Assembly (NCBI RefSeq): GCF_003711105.1
Contig: NZ_CP023865.1
Location: forward strand, 4,365,001 to 4,429,000
Length of the DNA: 64,000 nucleotides
Reading direction: 5' to 3'
From: Actinoplanes teichomyceticus ATCC 31121
Lineage (GTDB): Bacteria; Actinomycetota; Actinomycetes; Mycobacteriales; Micromonosporaceae
The notes below the pieces were generated by a model that saw only the letters and a program-made list of their open reading frames with translations, had not been told where the DNA came from and did no database searches. Each line of letters opens with the position of its first letter. Position 1 is the first letter of the stretch. The position numbers and the translations under genes were made by a program. Shown here piece by piece: positions 1-9,313 of the stretch.

Positions 1-365
1 CGGCCGCCGGCGCCGGTGGTGGTGCTGTAGAGCGTGCTCCACGCGCTGCCGGTGGCCGAGGCCTGGACGGTGAAGGATCGCGCGTACGCGGCCTCCCAGT
101 CCAGCACCACCGAGGTGATCGTGGCGCTGGCGCCCAGGTCGACCTGCAGCCACTGCGGGTCGCTGAACGCGCTGGACCAGCGGGTCGCGGGGTTGCCGTC
201 GACCGCGTTGCCGGCCGGGAAGGCCGCCGATTCGGTGGACGAGGCGGTCGCGGACCGGCCCTGGGACAGCAGGGTGTCGGCGGCGCTGGCCGCGGTGGCG
301 GCGGTCAGCACGTAGGCGGCGAGCACGGCAGCGGCCGCGGCCGCCAGGAGGGGACGTTTTCGCAT
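1..365 (-). CDS. Secreted protein with F5/8 type C (discoidin) domain, C-terminus outside window
   Basis: The first 121 residues are visible and the rest lies beyond the window edge. It starts with a typical Sec signal peptide (MRKRPLL, an alanine-rich hydrophobic core, then a cleavage site near ASAA). The mature part begins like a carbohydrate-binding F5/8 type C or CBM32 domain: a run resembling NAVDGNPATRWSSAFSD followed by QWLQVDLG. In such proteins this domain anchors a secreted glycosidase or other enzyme to polysaccharide. The catalytic part, if any, cannot be seen, so the enzyme class is unknown. Confidence 0.75.
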   Translation of the reverse strand, partial: MRKRPLLAAAAAAVLAAYVLTAATAASAADTLLSQGRSATASSTESAAFPAGNAVDGNPATRWSSAFSDPQWLQVDLGASATITSVVLDWEAAYARSFTVQASATGSAWSTLYSTTTGAGG

Positions 366-670
366 GGTCGAGCAGCCTTTCCGTCCGGAAGGGGGAAGGG
401 AGCGGGGCCGGCGCCGGCGGGTAGCGAGGCGGCTCGCCCCCGGGAACGGCCGGAGGAAGCGCTCGCTTGCCGTCACTGTGAACTCGCCGTTAATCACTGT
501 CAATGGCCCGAAACCGGTCCCGGCCGCGATAGCCCAGGTCAGCGCGGTGCGGGCGGCGAGGTTCCGGAACCCCGGGGCAAGAAATCGATATGACGTACGG
601 CCTACCGGCCGACATCGTGTCACGACGTGGCAGCCACGCCGGTCGATCCGGGATGCTCTACCGTGCCGAT
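366..670. other. Intergenic region between divergent genes
   Basis: This 305-base gap separates the divergent secreted F5/8C protein and the histidine kinase, so it should carry both promoters. A locally AT-richer patch lies around 470-510. No convincing operator, hairpin or small gene was seen. Confidence 0.4.
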
Positions 671-2230
<1,560 letters not shown>

Positions 2231-2237
2231 GCGCCGC

Positions 2238-2846
2238 TCAGCGGGCGGCCGGCGAGCCGGCCCCGTGGCCGTGCGCCGCCCCGTGGCGCAGGCCGTCGAT
2301 CAGCAGCGCCACCATCCGGCGGGTGTGCGCCGGATCCTCCTCGGCGGGCAGGGACAGGTTCGCCACCGCCCGCAGCAGGTCGCCCGGGTCCACGTCCCCG
2401 CGGACCTCCCCGGTCGCGGCCGCCGCCGACAGCAGGGTGCTGAGCGCCGGCCGCAGGTGCTCGTCGAAGTACGCCGGCAGGGAGGTGAACGCCGGGTCGC
2501 CGGAGTGCAGGGCGGCGGCCAGGCCGCGCTTGGTCGCGATGAAGTCGATGTACCGGTCCAGCCACCGGGTGAGCGCCTCGACCGGCGGATGCGCCGCCGC
2601 GAGCTGCTCCGCGGCCTCCGCGCAGGCGTCCACCTCGTGCCGGAAGACCGCGGTGACCAGGTCGGAACGCTGCGGGAAGTGCCGGTAGACGGTGCCCAGG
2701 CCGACCCCGGCGCGCTCGGCGATCTCGCGGACCGGCGCGTGCACGCCGGAGGTGGCGAACACCTCCCTGGCCGCCTGCCGCAGCGCGTCCCGGCTGCGCT
2801 GCGCGTCGGCGCGCACCCGCCGCCCGGGGGTCGTCTCCGCGCTCAC
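2238..2846 (-). CDS. TetR/AcrR family transcriptional regulator
   Basis: The 202-residue protein has an N-terminal helix-turn-helix (about residues 18-65; the signature runs REIAERAGVGLGTVYRHFPQRSDLV) and a helical ligand domain behind it. Its 3' end converges on the upstream kinase gene with only 7 bases between them. No target is adjacent on its 5' side except the divergent toroid protein at 3006, so it may control that gene or itself. The ligand is unknown. Confidence 0.85.
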   Translation of the reverse strand: MSAETTPGRRVRADAQRSRDALRQAAREVFATSGVHAPVREIAERAGVGLGTVYRHFPQRSDLVTAVFRHEVDACAEAAEQLAAAHPPVEALTRWLDRYIDFIATKRGLAAALHSGDPAFTSLPAYFDEHLRPALSTLLSAAAATGEVRGDVDPGDLLRAVANLSLPAEEDPAHTRRMVALLIDGLRHGAAHGHGAGSPAAR

Positions 2847-3005
2847 ACCGCTCCCCTGCCACTCGACCGGAGCGGAACTCCGCTCACCGGCATGCTATCC
2901 GGCCGTCCGCGCCCGGCGCCCCGCCCGCACGCCACGATCGAACGGCCGGTCGGCGCCCTGTGCCCACGCCGGGCGGGCGCGCCGATCGGCCGCTAGGGTC
3001 GGGAC

Positions 3006-3947
3006 ATGGACGTCCTGGAATGGATGCTCGACGGCGGCTCCGACCCGGCGATCCGCTGGCAGGTGCTGCGCGACCTGGCGCACGCCCCGGCACAGCGCAT
3101 CGCGGCGGAACGCGCCCGGATCGCCCGCGAGGGATGGGGCGCCCGGCTGCTCGATCTGCAGGGCCCGGACGGGCAGTGGGACGGCGGCGCGGGTTTCCCC
3201 GGCGGCTGGTTCGACCGGCCGGACCGCGGCGCCGGGCAACCGTGGACGTCCACCCTGCACACCCTGCAGCTGCTGGCCGACTTCGGCGCGGACCCGGCCG
3301 ACGAGCGGGTCCGACACGCGGTGCGGCAGGTGCGCGACCGCTCGCGCTGGGAGCACAACGCCGAGCTGTTCTTCTACGGCGAGGTGGAGCCGTGCGTCAA
3401 CGGCCGGGTCGCCCGGCTCGGCGTCTACTTCGGGCACGACGTGCGGCACGTGGTCGCCCGGCTGCTCGGCGGCCAGCTCGCCGACGGCGGGTGGAACTGC
3501 TACACCGGCAACGGGTCGACGGTCTCGTCGTTCGCCAGCACCATCTGCGTCCTGGACGGCCTGCTCGCCTACGAACGCGCCACCGGTGGCAGCGCGGCGC
3601 TGACGCAGGCGCGCCGCCGGGGTGAGCAGTACCTGCTGCAACGCCACCTGTTCCGGCGTCGCAGCACCGGTGAGATCGTCGACCCGGACTGGCTCAGGTT
3701 CTCCTTCCCGACCCGCTGGCGCTACGACGTGCTGCGCGCCCTGGACTACTTCCGCGCCACCGGGGACGCCTGCGACGAGCGTCTGGGCGAGGCCCTGGAC
3801 CTGGTGCGCCGCAAGCGGCAGCCGGACGGCACCTGGCTGCTGGAGAACACCCACCCCGGCCAGGTCTGGTTCCCGCTCGAACAGGACGGCCGGCCGAGCC
3901 GCTGGAACACGTTGCGGGCGCTGCGCGTGCTGGCGTGGGCGGGCTGA
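3006..3947 (+). CDS. Alpha/alpha-toroid protein resembling squalene/prenyl cyclase repeats
   Basis: The 313-residue protein has no signal peptide. It shows repeated QxxDGxW-like turns (LQGPDGQWDGG, LADGGWNCYTG, RQPDGTWLLEN), as in terpene cyclase and prenyltransferase beta-subunit toroids. It lacks a DXDD protonation motif and is half the length of a squalene-hopene cyclase, so it is probably not one. Such orphan toroids are often annotated only as hypothetical or squalene cyclase-like. It is divergent from the TetR gene at 2238-2846. Confidence 0.65.
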   Translation: MDVLEWMLDGGSDPAIRWQVLRDLAHAPAQRIAAERARIAREGWGARLLDLQGPDGQWDGGAGFPGGWFDRPDRGAGQPWTSTLHTLQLLADFGADPADERVRHAVRQVRDRSRWEHNAELFFYGEVEPCVNGRVARLGVYFGHDVRHVVARLLGGQLADGGWNCYTGNGSTVSSFASTICVLDGLLAYERATGGSAALTQARRRGEQYLLQRHLFRRRSTGEIVDPDWLRFSFPTRWRYDVLRALDYFRATGDACDERLGEALDLVRRKRQPDGTWLLENTHPGQVWFPLEQDGRPSRWNTLRALRVLAWAG

Positions 3948-3984
3948 CCCCGGCCGTACCGCAAGGCGGGTGCGCCGCGGGGCG

Positions 3985-5016
3985 TCAGCGGTCCTGAGCC
4001 GCGGCCGGGGCCGCCGGGCGGGCCAGGTGGGCGGAGAGCCAGTCCAGGGCCGGTCCCTCCATCTGCCGCCAGACCGCGTGGCTGTGCCCGCCGTGCGGGA
4101 CGACGGCGGTGACCACGGTCAGCGGCGCCCTCGCCAGCCGCGCGATGCGCCGGGAACCGGCGCGCGCGGCGCGGTCGTCGTCGGCCCAGCCGATCCACAG
4201 CGCGGTTGCCGGCTGCGGCAGGTGCGCCAGCCGCCAGGCGATGTTGTTCGTGGTGCGCTCGCTGCCGTCGCCGACCCGGATGCCCGGGTCGGCGTAGCCG
4301 GACAGGCTGGCCGCCGCGGCGTACCGGCCGGGGTGCTTGAGCGCGAGGTTCATCGCGCAGAAACCGCCGGCCGAATAGCCGATCAGCCCCCAGGCGGCCC
4401 GGTCGGTGCGGACCCGCAGGTGGGTGCCGGCCCACTCGGGCACGTCCCGGGTCAGGTACGTCTCGGTCCGCGGCCCGCCGGCCAGGTTCGTGCACTCGGT
4501 GTCGAGCAGCCGTTGCGGGCTCTGGTACGGCAGCAGCACGACCGTCGGCGCCATCCGTCCCGCCGCGATCTCCCGGTCCAGGTGCCCGGCGATGTCCAGC
4601 CGCCGGATCCACGACTCGGGCGTGCCCGGGTACCCGTGCAGCGCCTCGATCACCGGGAACCGCAGCCGCCGGGCGTCCGGGCGCAGGTACGCGGCGGGCA
4701 GGTAGACGCTCATCGGCATGCTGATCCCGCTGGCCGGCCCGTCCACCCGGTAGGTGACCAGCTGCCCGGCGCCGGGCCCGCGGCGGTGCGTCACCGGGGG
4801 CGGGGCGGCGCCGGCCAGCTCCCGCCAGCTCGGATAGGTCTCGGTCAGCCGGTTGAGCTCCAGCGCGGTCGTGCCGGCGACGCTCAGCGCCACGGCCGTG
4901 ACCAGCGCGATCCGGCCGGTCAGCCGGGCCCGGTCCCAGCGCAGCGCCAGGACGGTGGTGAGCGCCAGGACGGTGAGCACACCGGCGAGCACGGTGCCCG
5001 GCGCGTCGATGGTCAC
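3985..5016 (-). CDS. Membrane-anchored esterase-family alpha/beta hydrolase
   Basis: The protein has 343 residues. Two or more N-terminal membrane helices (about 5-55) carry an extracytoplasmic esterase domain of the antigen 85/Fes type. The nucleophile elbow reads GYSAGGF, with an Asp-containing WADDD segment and a C-terminal HGGHSHAVW supplying the likely triad partners. The GTG start overlaps the stop of the upstream gene as GTGA, so it is the third gene of a translationally coupled operon led by an MprF-like gene. Hydrolases paired with aminoacyl-phosphatidylglycerol synthases are known (PA0919 with PA0920; AhyD in Enterococcus faecium). By analogy it may deacylate aminoacyl lipids; that is inference. 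Confidence 0.75.
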   Translation of the reverse strand: MTIDAPGTVLAGVLTVLALTTVLALRWDRARLTGRIALVTAVALSVAGTTALELNRLTETYPSWRELAGAAPPPVTHRRGPGAGQLVTYRVDGPASGISMPMSVYLPAAYLRPDARRLRFPVIEALHGYPGTPESWIRRLDIAGHLDREIAAGRMAPTVVLLPYQSPQRLLDTECTNLAGGPRTETYLTRDVPEWAGTHLRVRTDRAAWGLIGYSAGGFCAMNLALKHPGRYAAAASLSGYADPGIRVGDGSERTTNNIAWRLAHLPQPATALWIGWADDDRAARAGSRRIARLARAPLTVVTAVVPHGGHSHAVWRQMEGPALDWLSAHLARPAAPAAAQDR

Positions 5017-5693
5017 GACGGCAGCCGCAGCGGCGCGGCGAGCGGTTCCGGCAGCGCGCGTACGGCCTCGGCGAAGCCGGACACCGCGGGGCGCCCGGAC
5101 CAGGCGGCGGCCAGCGGCGCCCACCGCGGGGTGGCCAGGACCGCCGGCGCGCCGGCGCTGCGCACGTCGCGCGCCAGGGCGCCGGGCAGCGCGGCGAGCG
5201 CCGTCGCGGTGGTGCCGGCGGTGGGGCGCAGGATGAGGGTCAGCACGCCCGGGGCCGACGCGGCGGTCCGCCGCAGCGACGCCGCGTCCGGCGCGCCGAC
5301 CAGCGCCACCACGACCGGGAAGGTGCGCTCCGGGCGGGCCGGGTAGTCCGGCGGGATGACCAGTTGCGGCCGGACGGCCAGCCGCCAGCCCGCCGCCTCC
5401 GGCGGGGCCCAGCCGAGCACGGCGCCCCGGCCGCCGAGCGCGCCGTCGAGCCGGCCGGGCGCCACGGGGGTCGGCACCGTGGCGTCCGGCGCCCCGCCGA
5501 GGGCCCGCCAGGACGGGTAGAAGCCGGCCGAGCGGTTGGCGATCAGGCCCGCCCCGGCCACGATCAGCGCCTCGGTGAGGATCAGCCCGGCGATCCGGAT
5601 CGCGGGCCGCCGCCACCCCCGGACGGTCGCGGCCGCCACCAGCACCGCGAGCGTCCCGGTGAGCAGGATCAGCGGCAGGCCGGTCAGGCTCAC
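5013..5693 (-). CDS. Degenerate membrane paralogue of the adjacent esterase, no nucleophile motif
   Basis: The protein has 226 residues, with N-terminal membrane helices followed by a shortened hydrolase-like domain. The post-membrane segment (RSAGFYPSWRALGGAP) clearly matches the neighbour's YPSWRELAGAAPP, so the two genes are paralogues. No GxSxG can be found, and the region where the nucleophile should be is GGxTTATALAALP-like. It is translationally coupled on both sides, with GTGA at its start (5693-5690) and again at its stop (5016-5013). It probably acts as a non-catalytic partner or is decaying. Function is not known. Confidence 0.65.
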   Translation of the reverse strand: MSLTGLPLILLTGTLAVLVAAATVRGWRRPAIRIAGLILTEALIVAGAGLIANRSAGFYPSWRALGGAPDATVPTPVAPGRLDGALGGRGAVLGWAPPEAAGWRLAVRPQLVIPPDYPARPERTFPVVVALVGAPDAASLRRTAASAPGVLTLILRPTAGTTATALAALPGALARDVRSAGAPAVLATPRWAPLAAAWSGRPAVSGFAEAVRALPEPLAAPLRLPS

Positions 5694-7420
5694 GCCGGGC
5701 TCGCGGCCCGCGCGCCGCGCGCGGGCAGGAACGACTCGGCGCTCAGCGCCGCGAGCGCGATCCGCGGCAGGTCACGCGCCGAGGGGAAGCAGAGGAAGCG
5801 CGGCTGCCAGTCCGGCAGGTACTTCGCGTTGGCCCGGTACAGCGACTCGATCTGCCACCGCCGGGTGGCGGCCCGCAGGATCCGGCACCACAGCCGGACG
5901 ACCGGGCCGGCGCCCAGCTCCTCGGCCCGCGCGAAGACCGACCGGAGCACCGCGAAGTTCAGCGAGATCCGCTCGACGCCGAAGCCGGGCGCGGCCTCGA
6001 TCGCCGAGACCACCATCAGCTCGGTCAGCCCGTTGGGCGCGCTCCGGTCGCCGCGCATCAGATCGAGCGACAGGCCGTGGCGCCCCCACGGCACGAACTG
6101 CAGGATGCCACGCAGCGCCCCGTCCCCGTCGCGGCAGAGCACCAGCAGGCAGTCGCCGTCGGCCGGGTCGCCGACCCGGGACAGCGCCATCGAGAAGCCG
6201 CGCTCCACCTTGCCGTCGCGCAGCGCGTCGGCGCAGCCGACCACCTCGGCGAGGGTCTCGGCGCTCAGGTCCCGCTGCCGCACGACCGCGCAGGTGTAGC
6301 CGGCGCGGCGCATCCGGCCGACCGCCTGGCGTACCCCGCGCATCGGCCGGCCCTGCAGGGCGAAGCCGGCGACGTCGACGATCGCCTCGTCACCGAGCTC
6401 GATCACGTCCAGCCCGGCCCGCTGATAGGCCCGGCCGCCGGCGGTGCCGCAGGCCAGCACGGCCGGCGTCCAACCGTGCGCGGCGCAGTCGGCGAGCCAC
6501 TCGCCGATCGCGCGCGGCCACTCCGAGGGCAGGCCGAGCGGATCGCCGGAGGCCAGGCTCACGCCGTTGACCACGCGGTAGGCGACCGCGGCCCGCCCGG
6601 ACGGGGCCCAGACCAGCTGTTTGTCCGTGCGCAGCGCGAAGTAGCCCAGCGAGTCCGCGGCGCCGTGCCGGTCGAGCACCGCGCGCAGCCGGTCCTGGTC
6701 GTCACCGGCGCCGGGCCGCGCGCCGGTGCACGGGCGCAGCAGCAGCACCGCGCCGGAGGCGAACGCCAGCAGCCCGAACGCGCCGGTGGTGAGCGACACG
6801 GTGAGGGCGCCCAGCGGCGAGCGGAAGTGGACCGGCCCGGACACCCCGATCAGGCCGAGGGCCGCGTGCTCGGCCCAGCCGAGCACTCCGGCGGGGCGGT
6901 CGAGGCGATTGACCCGTACGGCGATCTCGGCGAAGCCGAGCACGAAGCCGGAGCCCAGGAACGTCACGCACGCCCGGGCGGCGCGCCAGCGGTTGCGCCG
7001 CTCGCCGGCGGCGGTGAACTCGTCGCGCTCGGCGACCAGCAGCGCGGCGATGCCACCGGCGAAGACGGTCGGCACCAAGCCGCCCTTGACCACGTGCAGG
7101 GCGACGCTGACCAGCGACAGCACCAGGGCGAGCTGCCAGGCCCGGCGCTTGCCGCGGCGCAGGCCGGCGCCCAGGTAGACCAGCAGGACGCCGACGAGCG
7201 CGGCGGCCGCCCGGGCGGTGACCAGCCCGGCGGTGGGGACCATGCCGGCCAGCATGGAGACGTGGTGGTGCCGCGGCGGCAGCACGGAGAACACCGCGCC
7301 GGCCGCGCCGGTGAACTGCACGAGCCGGGCCACCACGCGCCGGGCGGACGGTGGCCGCACCCAGCGGGGCGGCGCCGCCTCCGCACGCGAGACCGCCGCC
7401 CGTTCCCCGACCACCGACAT
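5690..7420 (-). CDS. MprF-like aminoacyl-phosphatidylglycerol synthase (DUF2156 domain)
   Basis: The 576-residue protein has about six membrane helices (roughly 35-270) and a cytosolic C-terminal GNAT-fold DUF2156 domain (about 290-560). Known role of the family: transfer of an amino acid, usually lysine or alanine, from tRNA to phosphatidylglycerol, changing surface charge and peptide resistance. The signature patches (SGDPLG, GLDVIELGDEA, GVRQAVGRMRRAGY, LTELMVVSAIEAAPG) are present. ATG 7420 was chosen because GGGGGAG lies just upstream; an ATG 27 codons earlier lacks this. It heads an operon with two membrane hydrolase-like genes. The amino acid cannot be told from sequence. Confidence 0.8.
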   Translation of the reverse strand: MSVVGERAAVSRAEAAPPRWVRPPSARRVVARLVQFTGAAGAVFSVLPPRHHHVSMLAGMVPTAGLVTARAAAALVGVLLVYLGAGLRRGKRRAWQLALVLSLVSVALHVVKGGLVPTVFAGGIAALLVAERDEFTAAGERRNRWRAARACVTFLGSGFVLGFAEIAVRVNRLDRPAGVLGWAEHAALGLIGVSGPVHFRSPLGALTVSLTTGAFGLLAFASGAVLLLRPCTGARPGAGDDQDRLRAVLDRHGAADSLGYFALRTDKQLVWAPSGRAAVAYRVVNGVSLASGDPLGLPSEWPRAIGEWLADCAAHGWTPAVLACGTAGGRAYQRAGLDVIELGDEAIVDVAGFALQGRPMRGVRQAVGRMRRAGYTCAVVRQRDLSAETLAEVVGCADALRDGKVERGFSMALSRVGDPADGDCLLVLCRDGDGALRGILQFVPWGRHGLSLDLMRGDRSAPNGLTELMVVSAIEAAPGFGVERISLNFAVLRSVFARAEELGAGPVVRLWCRILRAATRRWQIESLYRANAKYLPDWQPRFLCFPSARDLPRIALAALSAESFLPARGARAASPA

Positions 7421-7561
7421 CTGCGCTCCCCCCGTCCGCCGCATCGTGAAGCATGCCGCGCTGGCGCAACCCATCCTGGTCGCCGGCGCGGCGGCGGGCA
7501 TCCGCCGACGGACCGGACCCGCGCGCGCGGCCCTACGACTTTCGGCCGATGCGTGCGGCGC

Positions 7562-8230
7562 TCAGGGGCGCAGCAGCGGCGGGTGCAGCAGCGTGGCCGG
7601 GCCCCGCCGGAACAGCTGGGCGGGCCGGCCGCGGTCGCGGGTGACACTGTGGCCGGTGGCCTCGATGAAGTTCTCCGCGCTGGTCACCTTGCGGTGGAAG
7701 TTGCGCGGGTCCAGCCGGGTCCGCCACACCGTCTCGTAGACCGCGCGCAGCTCGGCCACGGTGAACTCCGCCGGGCAGAAGGCCGTGGCCAGCGGGGTGT
7801 ACTCCAATTTGGCCCGGGCCCGCTCCAGGCCGTCGGCCAGGATCCGGTCGTGGTCGAAGGCCAGACGCAGGTCGCCGACCGGCCACCACCGTGCCTGCGC
7901 CGCGTCGCTGCCGGCCACCGGCGACGGCAGGTCCGGCAGCAGGGCCAGATAGGCGACGGTCACCACCCGCCCGCGCGGGTCGCGTCCCGGACAGCCGTAG
8001 GTGGCCAGCTGCTCCAGGTGGCCGGCCGAGGGGTCCAGGCCGGTCTCCTCGCGCAGTTCCCGGGCGGCGGCCTCGTCCAGATCCTCGTCGTCGTGGATGA
8101 AGCCGCCGGGCAGCGCCCACTGCCCGGCGAACGGCTCGATCCCCCGGCGGATCAGCAGCACCTGCAGCGCGTCCTGCCGGATGGTGAGCAGCACCAGGTC
8201 GACGGTGACCGACGTCATCTTAAGCGTCAT
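7562..8230 (-). CDS. NrtR-type Nudix-domain transcriptional regulator
   Basis: The 222-residue protein has an N-terminal Nudix domain (about 5-140), with a box of the form GG(F)IHDDEDLDEAAARELREETG, and a C-terminal winged helix (about 150-215; YTPLATAFCPAEFTVAELRAVYE style). This layout is that of NrtR, an ADP-ribose-sensing repressor of NAD genes. It is divergent from an SPFH/NAD-kinase operon, and its start codon lies inside a long palindrome. ATG 8218 is an alternative start. I infer that it binds that palindrome and links the operon to NAD or ADP-ribose status. The residual hydrolase activity is not predictable. Confidence 0.8.
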   Translation of the reverse strand: MTLKMTSVTVDLVLLTIRQDALQVLLIRRGIEPFAGQWALPGGFIHDDEDLDEAAARELREETGLDPSAGHLEQLATYGCPGRDPRGRVVTVAYLALLPDLPSPVAGSDAAQARWWPVGDLRLAFDHDRILADGLERARAKLEYTPLATAFCPAEFTVAELRAVYETVWRTRLDPRNFHRKVTSAENFIEATGHSVTRDRGRPAQLFRRGPATLLHPPLLRP

Positions 8231-8270
8231 GTTGACGATAATAGCTGGGCGCTTTATCGTCAGCATGACG
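8225..8270. promoter_or_regulatory. 17-bp inverted-repeat operator in Nudix/SPFH divergent promoter
   Basis: Left arm CGTCATGTTGACGATAA (8225-8241) and right arm TTATCGTCAGCATGACG (8254-8270) are inverted copies with one mismatch in 17, separated by 12 bases. Each arm itself contains CGTCA-N3-TGACG, a 13-bp palindrome. The left arm covers the ATG of the Nudix gene and the right arm lies 20 bases upstream of the SPFH start. This is the expected layout for a site repressing both directions. Confidence 0.75.
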
Positions 8271-8290
8271 AAAACGAGAGGGGGCCCTCG

Positions 8291-9313
8291 ATGGCCGACG
8301 TGACCCGACGACTGCACCTGCGCCACCTGCGCTCCGCCCCGACCAGCTGGGTCAGCCACACCGTCCGGGGAAAGGCCAGGCGCGCCGGCACCGGTCTGGC
8401 GTTCTGGTACCGGCCGCTGACCGCGGTGCTGTCCGAGGTGCCGGTCGACGACCGGGAGCTGCCGCTGCTGTTCCACGCCCGGACCGAGGACTTCGCCGAC
8501 GTGACCGTGCAGGCCACGGTGACCTACCGGGTCAGCGACCCGGCGGCCGCCGCGGCCCGGCTGGACTTCTCCATCGACCCGTACCGGGGACGGTGGCGCG
8601 GGCAGCCGCTCGACCAGGTCGCCACGCTGCTCGCCGAACTGGCCCAGCAGCCGGCGCTCGACCTGCTCGCCCGGCTGAGCCTGGCCGAGGCGCTGACCAC
8701 CGGGATCGCGCCGGTGCGGCAGTCGGTCGCGGACGCGCTGGCCGCCGACCCGCGGCTGGCCGAGACCGGGGTGACCGTGGTCAGCGCCCGGGTGGTGGCG
8801 ATCCGGCCGGAGCCGGACCTGGAGCGGGCGCTGCAGACCCCCACCCGGGAGAGGGTGCAGCAGGACGCGGACCAAGCGACGTACGCCCGCCGCGCGCACG
8901 CCGTCCAGCAGGAACGCGCCATCGCCGAGAACGAGCTGCAGAGCAAGATCGAGCTGGCCCGCCAGGAACAGCACCTGGTCGAGCAGCACGGGGCGAACGC
9001 CCGCCGCAGCGCCGAGCTGGACGCCGAGTCGCAGCTGGTGGCCGCGCAGAGCGAGGCGCAGCGGGCGCGGGTGGCCGCGGACGCGCAGGCCGACGCGGAG
9101 CGGGCGCGCGACGAGGCCCGCGCGGCCGGGGCCCGGGCGGTCGGGCTGGCCGAGGCGGAGGCGGAGGCGGCCCGGCTGGCGGCGTACCGCGACGTGCCGG
9201 CCGAGGTGCTGCAGGCGCTGGCGCTGCGCGAGCTGGCCCGGCACGTGCCCGCGATCAAGGAGCTGACCATCACCCCCGACCTGGTCAGCAAGCTGATCGG
9301 CCGGCTCGGATGA
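8291..9313 (+). CDS. SPFH/band 7 domain protein with long C-terminal coiled coil
   Basis: The 340-residue protein has an N-terminal SPFH/PHB domain (about 40-185) followed by a charged Ala/Glu/Arg-rich coiled coil (about 190-310) like flotillin and stomatin tails. No clear N-terminal membrane helix is visible, which is unusual, because flotillins normally carry a hairpin or helix. Its stop overlaps the ATG of the NAD-kinase gene (ATGA), so the two are co-translated. SPFH proteins build ring scaffolds at membranes. A soluble or peripheral scaffold that works with the kinase is an inference. Confidence 0.75.
   Translation: MADVTRRLHLRHLRSAPTSWVSHTVRGKARRAGTGLAFWYRPLTAVLSEVPVDDRELPLLFHARTEDFADVTVQATVTYRVSDPAAAAARLDFSIDPYRGRWRGQPLDQVATLLAELAQQPALDLLARLSLAEALTTGIAPVRQSVADALAADPRLAETGVTVVSARVVAIRPEPDLERALQTPTRERVQQDADQATYARRAHAVQQERAIAENELQSKIELARQEQHLVEQHGANARRSAELDAESQLVAAQSEAQRARVAADAQADAERARDEARAAGARAVGLAEAEAEAARLAAYRDVPAEVLQALALRELARHVPAIKELTITPDLVSKLIGRLG

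Noticed and set aside
3006..3947. Squalene-hopene cyclase
   Set aside because: Half the usual length and no DXDD motif.
6077..8290. Upstream extension of the SPFH frame across the MprF-like gene
   Set aside because: The frame stays open only because of GC bias; the true start is ATG 8291, after the operator.
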